Position numbers and translations under genes: made by a program
Origin: Bacteroidales bacterium
GTDB taxonomy: Bacteria; Bacteroidota; Bacteroidia; Bacteroidales; JAGOPY01
Assembly (NCBI GenBank): GCA_017991835.1
Contig: JAGOPY010000011.1
Location: forward strand, 54,601 to 118,600
DNA length: 64,000 bases
Direction of reading: 5' to 3'
Notes under the pieces: model-generated
What the model was told of the DNA's origin: nothing
Database searches by the model: none
Seen by the model: only the letters and a program-made list of their open reading frames with translations
Part shown: positions 34,974 to 42,933 of the stretch, in pieces
How the letters are laid out: each line of letters starts with the position of its first letter
Numbering within the stretch: the first letter of the stretch is position 1

Positions 34974-37205
34974 TTAAGGTTGATAAATTGCTTTTCGAAC
35001 CTGGGTTCCGGCATTTGTGATGATCCTCACAATGTAGATTGGCGTTACCGGTTCTGCCTGGAGACTATACTCACCGCCCTTCAGTGGCTCCCGGTAGAGC
35101 TGCCTGCCATCCGGAGCGATGGTTTCCACCATTCCTTTCAGCGCTTTCGGATTTCGGATCAGAATCCGGTTTCCTGCTAAAAGCAAATCGGGCATTTCGG
35201 TTGTATTCGGTTCATCCTGGCTGAGCGATCCGCTGAAATGAAGCATGAAGCGGTTATCCTGAAATTGAGGATCATGAAAGAATCCATAGTCCGGATTTTC
35301 GCCCAGGTCGGTCCAGGTACCGGTCATTAAATCTTCCAGGAAAATGTCTGTACCCGGATCAAAGAATTCATGGCCAAAAGCAGACACCACCAGGTAATCC
35401 TCTAAAGGAAATGAAATCCCTATTGGAATTGAAACAGGTACTTCATTCAGCAGGTTGATGCACAGCGAATGGTTATCGCCGGTGAGGGTGAATATTTCGG
35501 GACAACAGTCAGGCAAGCCGAACAGTTTGGTTGCATCCAGGAGCGGATCATATTGGTTCGTGGCCTGTGGATCAAAGTAGACAAGGGCCTCATCGGAGCC
35601 GGATGCGTTGCTGATACGGAGCCTTACCCGGTTGGCGGTAAGCGCCGGCGTTTCCTTGTAATAATCGTGGTCGCCATGGATCAGCGGGGCATCATTGTCG
35701 TTATCAATGACAATTGTACCCGCCACCAGTGCATTGACAAAGAATCCCTGCATGGCCGGTATGGAAGGGCTGGTGCCCGAAGGAACGCCGGTTGTGCCAT
35801 TATGAGCCCGGTATCCACCCTGTCCCGAGTTCAGGTATGGGTCCCACAGGTAAACGGCACTTCCGGCGATGGATTCTTTGCTGATCCCTGCCGAGGTCCA
35901 ATCCAGGGCGCAGGTATACGGATTGCCGAGAAGGTTCCAGGCATTCCCCGAACAACTCAGCGGGAAACTGTAATCCCCTGTCCTGATCCGGCCATAAAAC
36001 CGGCGGACTTCGTTGCCGTCGGTTGCAGGTGAATAGGCGACCAGGTACCCTTTACCTTCATGAAACCCGGTTTCGAATCCCGGGTACCAGCCGCCGTTTT
36101 CATCCCTGCAGTTGATCCACCCCGAGTTAAATTCCGCTGTCTCGTTCCAGTAGTACAGATCGAAACTCTGGTCGACCGGGACGGGGACAAATTCGGGCTG
36201 GAAATATTGTGTATCGGCCGGCGACGCGATCAGATGCCAGTTGTTGTTTTTCGGGATGTACCGCCTGACAGTGACTTTTCCCACGGCCGTACCTTTCACG
36301 ATCAGTGATCCGCTCATTTCGGGGTTGGGATCGGAGCTCAGGATCAATCCCTGCAATGCACCAATCGTATCCTGGCTTTCGACCTTCAGGTTGCCGGAAA
36401 TGGTAAAGCAGGCGGAGGATTCTACCGTCAGCCTGGCATTCTCAGCTATAGACAGGTTAAGGCACGTGGCCGGCTCGAGCGGCGGATCAAAGATCAGCGG
36501 ATATTCGGTTAACGAATCGGGAATGACGACGTTGGTCTGAGAAGTGGGGACATATCCCAGCGACCAGTTCACGCTGTCGTTCCACGCCGAATTGATTCCC
36601 AGCCAGACACTTGCATAAGTACCGAAAGGGACCGCGGCCCGGAGTCCATCCTGGTCCAACCCGTCCAGCGCACCATTTCCAGGCGTATCCCAGGCGGATG
36701 GAATCCACCCGCCGTCGGGCCCGGTCCCGTTTTTCCGATACCAGTAGCTGTCTTCGTAAGAATAAGAAGCATCCTCCAGCCAGACCTGGTCGATCACGAC
36801 CGAGCCGACTTTCTGCCTGACCTGGAACCCGTCGTTGCCATTCCCGTTGATAATCCCCATCGGCACCACGTTGGCAAAGATCCCTTCATTCCCGAAAACA
36901 TCATGAAATGCATTAACATGATCTGTTTTAACCAAATAAACAAAAGTGTTTGTAAACACACCATTTAAAGAAGCAACGGACCCGGAACCCGATCCGAACG
37001 GCGCACCGTTGAGCGACCGCCACACTTCGTAGTTGTTCAGGTTTTCCGTCCCCGTAACAAAGATTTCGACCGCTTTCGGGCTACCGCCCGTGAGCGTCCC
37101 ATCCAGTATGCCGGTTACTATGATCCCCGGCCTGGCCGGAGTATGCCATCCCGCCAGCAAAATGATCATCACGACCATTCCCTTTTTCCATCTTTTTGTT
37201 TTCAT
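34974..37205 (-). CDS. Secreted LTD-like surface protein
   Basis: A 743-residue exported protein. The signal peptide (to about residue 25) precedes a lamin-tail-like (LTD) beta-domain (about 27-200, with 'GSPKAVEIFVTGTENLNNYEVWRS' and 'VFLVKTDH'-type strands) and then several beta-rich stretches with 'WNDSVNWSLGYVPTSQTNVVIPDS' (near 212). The C-terminus (LLLAGNRILIRNP ... AGTQVRKAIYQP) resembles a T9SS sorting domain. It may be a surface adhesin or nuclease-associated protein; no catalytic residues are visible. Probably co-transcribed with the small PG-rich protein. Confidence 0.75.
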   Translation of the reverse strand: MKTKRWKKGMVVMIILLAGWHTPARPGIIVTGILDGTLTGGSPKAVEIFVTGTENLNNYEVWRSLNGAPFGSGSGSVASLNGVFTNTFVYLVKTDHVNAFHDVFGNEGIFANVVPMGIINGNGNDGFQVRQKVGSVVIDQVWLEDASYSYEDSYWYRKNGTGPDGGWIPSAWDTPGNGALDGLDQDGLRAAVPFGTYASVWLGINSAWNDSVNWSLGYVPTSQTNVVIPDSLTEYPLIFDPPLEPATCLNLSIAENARLTVESSACFTISGNLKVESQDTIGALQGLILSSDPNPEMSGSLIVKGTAVGKVTVRRYIPKNNNWHLIASPADTQYFQPEFVPVPVDQSFDLYYWNETAEFNSGWINCRDENGGWYPGFETGFHEGKGYLVAYSPATDGNEVRRFYGRIRTGDYSFPLSCSGNAWNLLGNPYTCALDWTSAGISKESIAGSAVYLWDPYLNSGQGGYRAHNGTTGVPSGTSPSIPAMQGFFVNALVAGTIVIDNDNDAPLIHGDHDYYKETPALTANRVRLRISNASGSDEALVYFDPQATNQYDPLLDATKLFGLPDCCPEIFTLTGDNHSLCINLLNEVPVSIPIGISFPLEDYLVVSAFGHEFFDPGTDIFLEDLMTGTWTDLGENPDYGFFHDPQFQDNRFMLHFSGSLSQDEPNTTEMPDLLLAGNRILIRNPKALKGMVETIAPDGRQLYREPLKGGEYSLQAEPVTPIYIVRIITNAGTQVRKAIYQP

Positions 37206-37369
37206 AACCGTTTTTTTATGTTTATCCGGTTTTTGGATGAAAAATACCCGGTCGATCCGAAAAATATTTTTGGGAGGGGTATAACTATATAATTAACAGT
37301 GATTTGGAGGATCCTGCAGGAAAGCCAAAAATCAATTTTTTGTCCGGAAGATAAAACTCGGAGTAAATT

Positions 37370-37711
37370 TTACTCAATGGTGAGCGATCGGATCCGTAAC
37401 TCCCTTCCTTTGGTTATCCGGTATTGAAACCCTTGACAGGAAGGGCATCCTGAATAATAATCATTAATTGGAAAAACATGTCCGCAATCCAGGCAATGCG
37501 CCTCTGCATCAATAGGATGAATGACGAGGGCGGCCCGGCATGCCATTGTATCCCTGATCGCGGCATCCCAGCAGAATAGAAGGGCGTCTGTCTCAATCCC
37601 GGCCAGGGAGCCTATTTCCACTTCAATTTTCGATATTTCGGATGCGCCGGCCTTTGCGGCTTCTTCCCCGGCCAGTTCGACAATGCTCATCGCTATGGAA
37701 AGTTCATGCAT
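37370..37711 (-). CDS. hypA: Hydrogenase nickel-insertion protein HypA
   Basis: A 113-residue cytoplasmic metallochaperone that delivers Ni2+ to [NiFe]-hydrogenase (and sometimes urease). The N-terminal MHELSIAMSIV includes His2 of the nickel site. The zinc site is formed by two CxxC pairs, CLDC (near residue 73) and CPSC (near residue 90). It starts 3 bases after the stop of a Cys-rich lipoprotein gene, so they are likely one transcript. No hypB, hypD, hypE, hypF or hydrogenase subunit gene is present in the window; hypC lies 628 bases away on the other strand. Confidence 0.95.
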   Translation of the reverse strand: MHELSIAMSIVELAGEEAAKAGASEISKIEVEIGSLAGIETDALLFCWDAAIRDTMACRAALVIHPIDAEAHCLDCGHVFPINDYYSGCPSCQGFQYRITKGRELRIRSLTIE

Positions 37712-37714
37712 CCT

Positions 37715-38221
37715 TTAAATCCCCCACGGATAGTTTTTCCTGGCCACACAATAGGAACCGCTGATGTTTTCCGCCAGATCGATTTTGAAAACCAGTTCTT
37801 CCATGCCTTCTGCATAAGGCTCATTAAAACGGATCACATAATTCCCCATATACACACCCTTTACGGTGATATAGAGATCGTATAGGCAGTTGCAATCACA
37901 AGCCTGCTCCTTTTCATATTCACGGATAAGAATAGTATCCTGACTGATGGTAATTTCGCATGACAATTCTCCGGGGCAACAGTTAAACCCGCTGTTAACA
38001 TGAATAATGTTCAATTCACCTGAAATTTCGTTGTACAGGTAATAAACGCAGCTCAGGGTGTCGGCCAATTCATACGATATTCCCGATGATCTGGAGAATT
38101 TGCAATCCGAATGGCCGGTAATTTTTCCGGATATTCCGGCCGGTGAGGATTCCTTGTCGCATCCGTTGATCATCAATAAAAAGATGACCAATCCTGCCAG
38201 GCTGAAGGATAGCTTTTTCAT
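37715..38221 (-). CDS. Cysteine-rich lipoprotein of unknown function
   Basis: A 168-residue lipoprotein (signal peptide ending LMINGC, Cys21). The mature part is a predicted beta-sandwich with many cysteines: 'SDCKFSRS', 'NCCPGELSCEITI' and 'CDCNCLYDLYITVKG' (near residue 110). The 'CDCNCLYDL' motif recurs in small Bacteroidota lipoproteins. Cysteines suggest disulfides or metal binding. Its stop is 3 bases before hypA, so it may be made with a nickel-maturation factor, but a functional link is not shown. Confidence 0.75.
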   Translation of the reverse strand: MKKLSFSLAGLVIFLLMINGCDKESSPAGISGKITGHSDCKFSRSSGISYELADTLSCVYYLYNEISGELNIIHVNSGFNCCPGELSCEITISQDTILIREYEKEQACDCNCLYDLYITVKGVYMGNYVIRFNEPYAEGMEELVFKIDLAENISGSYCVARKNYPWGI

Positions 38222-38338
38222 GACTTTAATCGATTTTGGCTCTAATCAGAACATCGATGTAAAATTACAATTAAAGGAAGTGGATTTATAACAGAAATTT
38301 ATGGACTTTTGCAGAAATTCTATTAATAGGAAACTGAA

Positions 38339-38587
38339 ATGTGTCTGGCTGTCCCGGGAAAACTGATCTCGATAGAAACCGATACCCCGTTAAAGATGGG
38401 GAAAGTCGATTTTGACGGTGTTGTAACGGATATTTGCCTGGAATTTTTGCCTGAAGCCAATGTGGGGGATTATGTCCTGGCCCATGTCGGGACGGCGATC
38501 AGCCTTCTCGATGAAGAAGAAGCCATGGAGACCCTGCGGGCTTTGCGCGAATTAGGTGAGATCAAGCCCGATTACGAACTTCAGTAA
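38339..38587 (+). CDS. hypC: Hydrogenase maturation factor HypC/HupF
   Basis: An 82-residue cytoplasmic chaperone starting MCLAVPGKL, with the essential Cys2 that carries the Fe(CN)2CO precursor with HypD. HypC normally sits beside hypD and hypE; here it stands alone, divergent from the lipoprotein-hypA pair. It is complete. The next gene (TolB-like) converges on it 18 bases downstream. Confidence 0.95.
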   Translation: MCLAVPGKLISIETDTPLKMGKVDFDGVVTDICLEFLPEANVGDYVLAHVGTAISLLDEEEAMETLRALRELGEIKPDYELQ

Positions 38588-38605
38588 AGTGCGGTTTCAA
38601 ATCTC

Positions 38606-39706
38606 CTAATCAATCCAGTCGGCGATAAAAAGGTTCGTTGCCCTTGTCCCTCCGTTATTCCTGTTGGAGGAGAAGATCAGTTTTTTACCGTTGAAGGAAA
38701 ACATCGGGAAAGCGTCGAAAACGCCGTCATACGTTATCTTTTCAAGTCCTGTTCCATCCAGGTTGATCATGTAAAGATTGAACTGGTAGCCCCGGTCGGA
38801 CGCATGATTGGAGCTGAAGATCACTTTCTTCATGGAGGGGTGGAAATAGGGGGCCCAGTTGGCTTTGCCAAGGTTTGTCACCTGCCTCAGATTCGAACCG
38901 TCGGCATTGCAGACAAATATCTCCATATTCGTCGGCATAACCTGCCCTACTGAAAGAAGATCTTTATAAACACGGATATCCTCCTCCGTTTTTGGCCGTG
39001 AAGCCCTGAATACCAGCATGCTGCCATCCTGCGAGAAGAACGCACCGCCGTCGTAGCCAAGCTCGTCGGTGATTTGCCTGACGTCACTGCCATCGAGGTT
39101 CATGGTATAAAGCTCCAGGTCGCCGGAGCGAAGGGAAGTAAAGACGATCTTATCGCCTTTGGGCGAAACGGTCGCTTCGGCGTCATATCCCGGTTCGTGG
39201 GTCAGCGTGTCGATGATATCGCCTTTCAGGTCGGAAACATAGATGTCGTAATCGTCATAGATGGGCCAGACATACTTGTGATCGGGCCTGGGTGGCGGAA
39301 CATGCGGACAGGCATGATCACCCGCATGGGTCGAGGCAAACAGGATGGTCGTATCCCCGGGCATGAAATACGAACAGGTCGTCCGCCCCATGCCGGTGCT
39401 GATCATCTGGGGTGCGCCCTCTTTCATATCGCCGGATGCCAGCTCGAAAGTGAAGATCTGGTCGCACTCCAGGTTCCATGCCGCGTTATTCGACTGAAAA
39501 GCGATCCTTTTATCATCGAAACTGAAATAGGCTTCGGCATTATCTCCCCCGAAGGTGAGCTGCCTGAGATTTGCCAGGTGTTTTTCATCAGGGTACCGCA
39601 GCGTATCCGTGGAACTTTTTATATCACCTTTATCCTGAATGGTTTTCGGGGCCTGATTGCATGAACATAGCACGCAAATTATGCTGAACAATAATAATTG
39701 CTTCAT
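38606..39706 (-). CDS. TolB-like PD40 beta-propeller lipoprotein
   Basis: A 366-residue lipoprotein (signal peptide ending VLCSC). It is built of WD40-like PD40 repeats, for example 'SFDDKRIAFQSNNAAWN', 'SPKGDKIVFTSLRSGDLELYTMNLDGSDVRQIT', 'SQDGSMLVFRASRP' and 'HPSMKKVIFSSNHASDRG'. This is the TolB-type propeller and likely serves protein-protein or cell-envelope binding; peptidase residues are not evident. Possibly transcribed from its own -7 box (TAGCTTTG, 39724-39731), 17 bases before the ATG, or with the coiled-coil gene upstream. Confidence 0.82.
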   Translation of the reverse strand: MKQLLLFSIICVLCSCNQAPKTIQDKGDIKSSTDTLRYPDEKHLANLRQLTFGGDNAEAYFSFDDKRIAFQSNNAAWNLECDQIFTFELASGDMKEGAPQMISTGMGRTTCSYFMPGDTTILFASTHAGDHACPHVPPPRPDHKYVWPIYDDYDIYVSDLKGDIIDTLTHEPGYDAEATVSPKGDKIVFTSLRSGDLELYTMNLDGSDVRQITDELGYDGGAFFSQDGSMLVFRASRPKTEEDIRVYKDLLSVGQVMPTNMEIFVCNADGSNLRQVTNLGKANWAPYFHPSMKKVIFSSNHASDRGYQFNLYMINLDGTGLEKITYDGVFDAFPMFSFNGKKLIFSSNRNNGGTRATNLFIADWID

Positions 39707-39723
39707 CGTTAAAAGGGAAAATG

Positions 39724-39731
39724 CAAAGCTA
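39724..39731 (-). promoter_or_regulatory. Candidate -7 box for the PD40 lipoprotein
   Basis: TAGCTTTG on the minus strand, in the 29-bp gap between the two minus-strand genes. Confidence 0.4.
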
Positions 39732-39735
39732 CGAA

Positions 39736-40662
39736 TTATTTGATCCCCTGCAGCTTGGTCCTGATGCCAAGGATGACTTGATTCTGTCCGCTGATCTCTT
39801 CCTGTTTGGTCACTTGCCTTTCTTCCAGGTCTTTGACCGCCTTCTCGTTATTTTTTATTTTGGTCTGATTATCGGAGATCAGTTCTTTCGCTTTGCCCCT
39901 GCTTTTTTCCAGCTGGTTCTTCTCTTTCTCCAGTTCTTTTTGTTTGGCTTTGGCCGCCTCTTTTTCGGTTTCAAGAGCGATATTCTGCATCCGGGCATTA
40001 TGGTCGATAATTTCCTGGTTCTTGATGGCCAGGCTGTTATCGAATTGCGTTAACTCGAGTTCTGTCGATTCAATCTCATTTTCCATTTTGACATTATCAT
40101 TCAAAAGGTTCTTTTCATCCTTTTGTAATTTTTCCAGATCATTCTGCAAATCTTTCAATACTTTCTCCGCCGCTTTGAGCTCATCCTCCACCGCAATCCT
40201 GTATTGATCGACGGCAAAGTTCCGGATATAATTTCTAAGGCTGTTGTCGATCTTGTCGCTGGCCAGGTCTGTCTTATCGGAATTTGGGGTGAAAAAAACG
40301 CTGTCGATTTCCAGGAACACATTCAGGTTTATAGCGCTGTCGGTAGCGATCAACAGGCTGTAAAGGCTTATCGTATCCGGAAAAATTTCTGTTTTGAGCC
40401 CGCCTGAGAAATGGAGTTCGTGGCCGATCTCTTTTACTTTGGCTTTGTTGTCTTCCTGTAAATGTTTGATCCAGCCTTGCTGGACTGCTTTTATTTCCGC
40501 CTGGGGAATTCTGACCGAATAACAGGTTTGTAACCCTTTTGACATGGAGGACTCTCCAATCTGTACAATGATGTTTTCCTGGGACTGTGCCCGCGTGCCA
40601 GCAATCATGAGTATTGTGATCCAAATGGCAGTAATGAGGGTAAGGGTTGATTTCGTTTTCAT
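39736..40662 (-). CDS. Secreted coiled-coil protein
   Basis: About 308 residues. The signal peptide (to ~residue 26) precedes a globular region (about 30-145). A long charged, heptad-like coiled coil follows (about residues 150-295, rich in Glu, Lys, Leu: 'ELKAAEKVLKDLQNDLEKLQKDEKNLLND', 'EKEAAKAKQKELEKEKNQLEKSRGKAKEL'). Coiled-coil periplasmic proteins often bridge envelope layers, but I recognise no specific family. The gene is 29 bases from the PD40 lipoprotein and shares its direction. The ATG at 40662 is chosen because it gives the signal peptide. Confidence 0.75.
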   Translation of the reverse strand: MKTKSTLTLITAIWITILMIAGTRAQSQENIIVQIGESSMSKGLQTCYSVRIPQAEIKAVQQGWIKHLQEDNKAKVKEIGHELHFSGGLKTEIFPDTISLYSLLIATDSAINLNVFLEIDSVFFTPNSDKTDLASDKIDNSLRNYIRNFAVDQYRIAVEDELKAAEKVLKDLQNDLEKLQKDEKNLLNDNVKMENEIESTELELTQFDNSLAIKNQEIIDHNARMQNIALETEKEAAKAKQKELEKEKNQLEKSRGKAKELISDNQTKIKNNEKAVKDLEERQVTKQEEISGQNQVILGIRTKLQGIK

Positions 40663-40752
40663 AATCAGTTTATTTAAAAGGATAAATGTACTGCATTTGG
40701 ATCGGTTTTCCAAGAATTGAGCCCGATAAATGCCCATACTGTTTAAAAACAA

Positions 40753-40782
40753 TTGAATTATTGTAATGAATTAGTAAATTTG
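40753..40782 (+). promoter_or_regulatory. Complete Bacteroidota promoter for the HDAC-family gene
   Basis: -33 TTG (40753-40755), a 19-base spacer and -7 TAAATTTG (40775-40782), 26 bases before the ATG at 40809. A Shine-Dalgarno-like AAAGGAG precedes the start. Confidence 0.75.
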
Positions 40783-40808
40783 TTCGATCTAGATCTGGTT
40801 AAAGGAGC

Positions 40809-41696
40809 ATGAAAGCATTATTTCACAAGAAATTCCTCGAACATAACATCGACAGCGACAGTGAAGGAGCCTACCGTTTGCTAAGCTTTATGGATACCTA
40901 TGAGGCGCCGGAGGTGCTGGGGGAGCCGTATATCAACCTGGTCCATTCCGAACGATATATTGAATACATCAGGGAAGCCTGTGAAAATGGGGATTTTGTG
41001 GCTGAAGTCGCACTTACTCCTGCCAGTTATGAGGCGGCTTGCCTGGCTGTTGGGATGACGATCAGGGCTTCGGAGCAGGGTGATTTTGCCGTTGTGCGCC
41101 CTCCGGGACATCATGCCGGACGTGAAAAAGCGGCCGGTTTCTGCTTTTTCAACAATATCGCGATTGCGGTCCAGAAACTGGTCAATGAGGGTAAGAAGGT
41201 TTTCATATTCGATATCGACGGGCATCATGGCGACGGAACACAGTCTATTTTCTATGATTCCGACCGCGTTCTTTATTGTTCTATTCACCAGCATTATGCA
41301 TATCCATATACTGGCTTTCCCGATGAAACGGGAGATGGGGCCGGTAAGGGATTTAATTTCAATTTTCCCCTGATTTCGGGAAGCGGAGATAAAGATTTTC
41401 TGATTGCCGTCGATAAAGCCATTGATGTGGCGCGGAAGTTCAACCCTGATGTGGTCGCAGTTTCCGCCGGATTCGATGCTTATTACAAGGATAAACTCCT
41501 GGGTTTGCAGGTAACACAAAGGGCCTTTTACGAATGCGCTTTCCGCACCCGCCGGGCCTTTTCGAATATCTTCGCCGTACTCGAAGGCGGTTATCATAAC
41601 GATGTAAGGGAATGTATCGATAATTTCATCGAGGGTATCCACAATGGCGCCAAACCGCCTGTACTGAAATGGGATACCGATATGTCGATCGGGTAG
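40809..41696 (+). CDS. Histone-deacetylase-family deacylase
   Basis: A 295-residue zinc enzyme of the arginase/deacetylase fold (class II HDAC/acetylpolyamine amidohydrolase type). Signature sites are RPPGHHAG (near residue 97, catalytic His pair), 'DIDGHHGDGTQ' (near 138, zinc Asp/His and GDGTQ loop) and 'SAGFDAYYKD' (near 219, zinc Asp). The likely substrate is an acetylated polyamine or small molecule rather than histone. It is followed after only 2 bases by the EamA transporter gene, so an enzyme-exporter pair for a polyamine-like compound is plausible. Confidence 0.9.
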   Translation: MKALFHKKFLEHNIDSDSEGAYRLLSFMDTYEAPEVLGEPYINLVHSERYIEYIREACENGDFVAEVALTPASYEAACLAVGMTIRASEQGDFAVVRPPGHHAGREKAAGFCFFNNIAIAVQKLVNEGKKVFIFDIDGHHGDGTQSIFYDSDRVLYCSIHQHYAYPYTGFPDETGDGAGKGFNFNFPLISGSGDKDFLIAVDKAIDVARKFNPDVVAVSAGFDAYYKDKLLGLQVTQRAFYECAFRTRRAFSNIFAVLEGGYHNDVRECIDNFIEGIHNGAKPPVLKWDTDMSIG

Positions 41697-41698
41697 GA

Positions 41699-42598
41699 AT
41701 GAATTTGTCTGAGCATTACGGTGAACTGGCCGCACTGGCGACGGCAATGTTCTGGACCATAACCGCCCTTTCTTTCGAATTTGCCAGCAAACGCGTCGGA
41801 TCGCTCGCCGTGAACATGATCCGGTTGACATTTGCGTTTATCCTGCTCGGCATCTTTACCCTGATCACCCGCGGCATGTTCCTCCCGCTCGACGCAACAT
41901 CGTTCAACTGGCTGTGGCTGGCGCTGTCCGGTCTCATCGGGCTTGTCCTGGGCGACTACTTCCTGTTTAAATCTTATACGGTCATTTCCTCCCGCGTCTC
42001 CATGCTGATCATGACCACCGTTCCGCCGATGACGGCTCTGATCGGATGGCTGCTATTAGGGGAAAAGATGATCCCGATGCACATCCTGGGCATGTTCCTT
42101 ACGGTCGGTGGCATTTTCCTGGCCATATTTTCCCGTCCAGTCGATGGCGGCCGCATCCGCCTTTCCTACCCGGCCAAAGGGATTTTGTTCGCCCTGGTCG
42201 GAGCTGCCGGGCAAGCCGGAGGACTTGTGCTGAGCAAATACGGTATGGCCGGCTATAACTCATTTGCTGCCTCCCACATCCGGCTGATCGCCGGCATGGG
42301 AGGGTATACGCTACTGATTTTTATCCTCCGTAAAGGAGGATTGATAAGGAACGCAATTAAGGATGGGAAAGGGATGCGAGCCATCGGGCTTGGCTCGTTC
42401 TTCGGCCCGTTCCTGGGAATCTCCTTCTCCCTGCTGGCGGTCAAATACACCGAAACGGGGATTGCCGCGACGATCATGGCTATCGTCCCCATCCTGATCA
42501 TTCCCCCGTCTGTCTGGCTTTTCAAGGAAAAGGTGACCTGGATGGAGATCGCCGGTGCGGTGATCAGCGTCGGTGGCGTGGTGCTGATGTTTTTGTAA
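41699..42598 (+). CDS. EamA/DMT-family transporter
   Basis: About 299 residues with ten membrane helices in two homologous EamA halves: the first with 'ALATAMFWTITALSFEFASKRVGS' and the second with 'ALVGAAGQAGGLVLSKYGMAG'. Family members export amino acids, nucleosides or similar metabolites. It sits 2 bases after the HDAC-family gene stop, so translation is probably coupled. The TTG at 41669 is a poorer start because it would overlap the HDAC gene. Confidence 0.9.
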   Translation: MNLSEHYGELAALATAMFWTITALSFEFASKRVGSLAVNMIRLTFAFILLGIFTLITRGMFLPLDATSFNWLWLALSGLIGLVLGDYFLFKSYTVISSRVSMLIMTTVPPMTALIGWLLLGEKMIPMHILGMFLTVGGIFLAIFSRPVDGGRIRLSYPAKGILFALVGAAGQAGGLVLSKYGMAGYNSFAASHIRLIAGMGGYTLLIFILRKGGLIRNAIKDGKGMRAIGLGSFFGPFLGISFSLLAVKYTETGIAATIMAIVPILIIPPSVWLFKEKVTWMEIAGAVISVGGVVLMFL

Positions 42599-42635
42599 AA
42601 AGGCGGATTTCGAATTTCAGATGCGAAATGCTTTC

Positions 42636-42823
42636 AGATCCTTCGCTGCGCTACCAATGACAAGTTAGTAAATTTCTACTGAACTGCTCTCCTCCGGAGT
42701 AATGAAAAGCTAATGTCATCCAATATTGTGGAGTTTGTAAAAGTCTGAAAACTCAGGATGACGGTTGCCGCGCCGCTTTGGTTTTACCTCCAACGGCGTC
42801 ATCCTGAGCGCAGCGAAGGATCT
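42636..42823. repeat. Nested inverted-repeat element with CATCCTGAGCGCAGCGAAGGATCT core
   Basis: Outer perfect inverted repeat AGATCCTTCGCTGCGCT (42636-42652) and its complement (42807-42823); inner perfect CTCAGGATGACG (42752-42763) and its complement (42797-42808). It contains dispersed repeat A at 42652-42692. It accounts for most of the 335-bp gene-free gap after the EamA gene. Confidence 0.8.
42652..42692. repeat. Dispersed repeat A, copy 2
   Basis: Matches 29997-30035 (TACCAATGACAAGTTAG, TTTCTACTGAAC, GCTCTC) with a one-base insertion and a few substitutions. Confidence 0.65.
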
Positions 42824-42933
42824 GCCAATTTGTGGAAATTCCTTCCCCAATCCATTATCGAGTTTCGATTATCTTAAAAACTGTCCGGCAAATTTCAATA
42901 TCTTTACCTGCCGATCATTCTTGGCCAAACATC

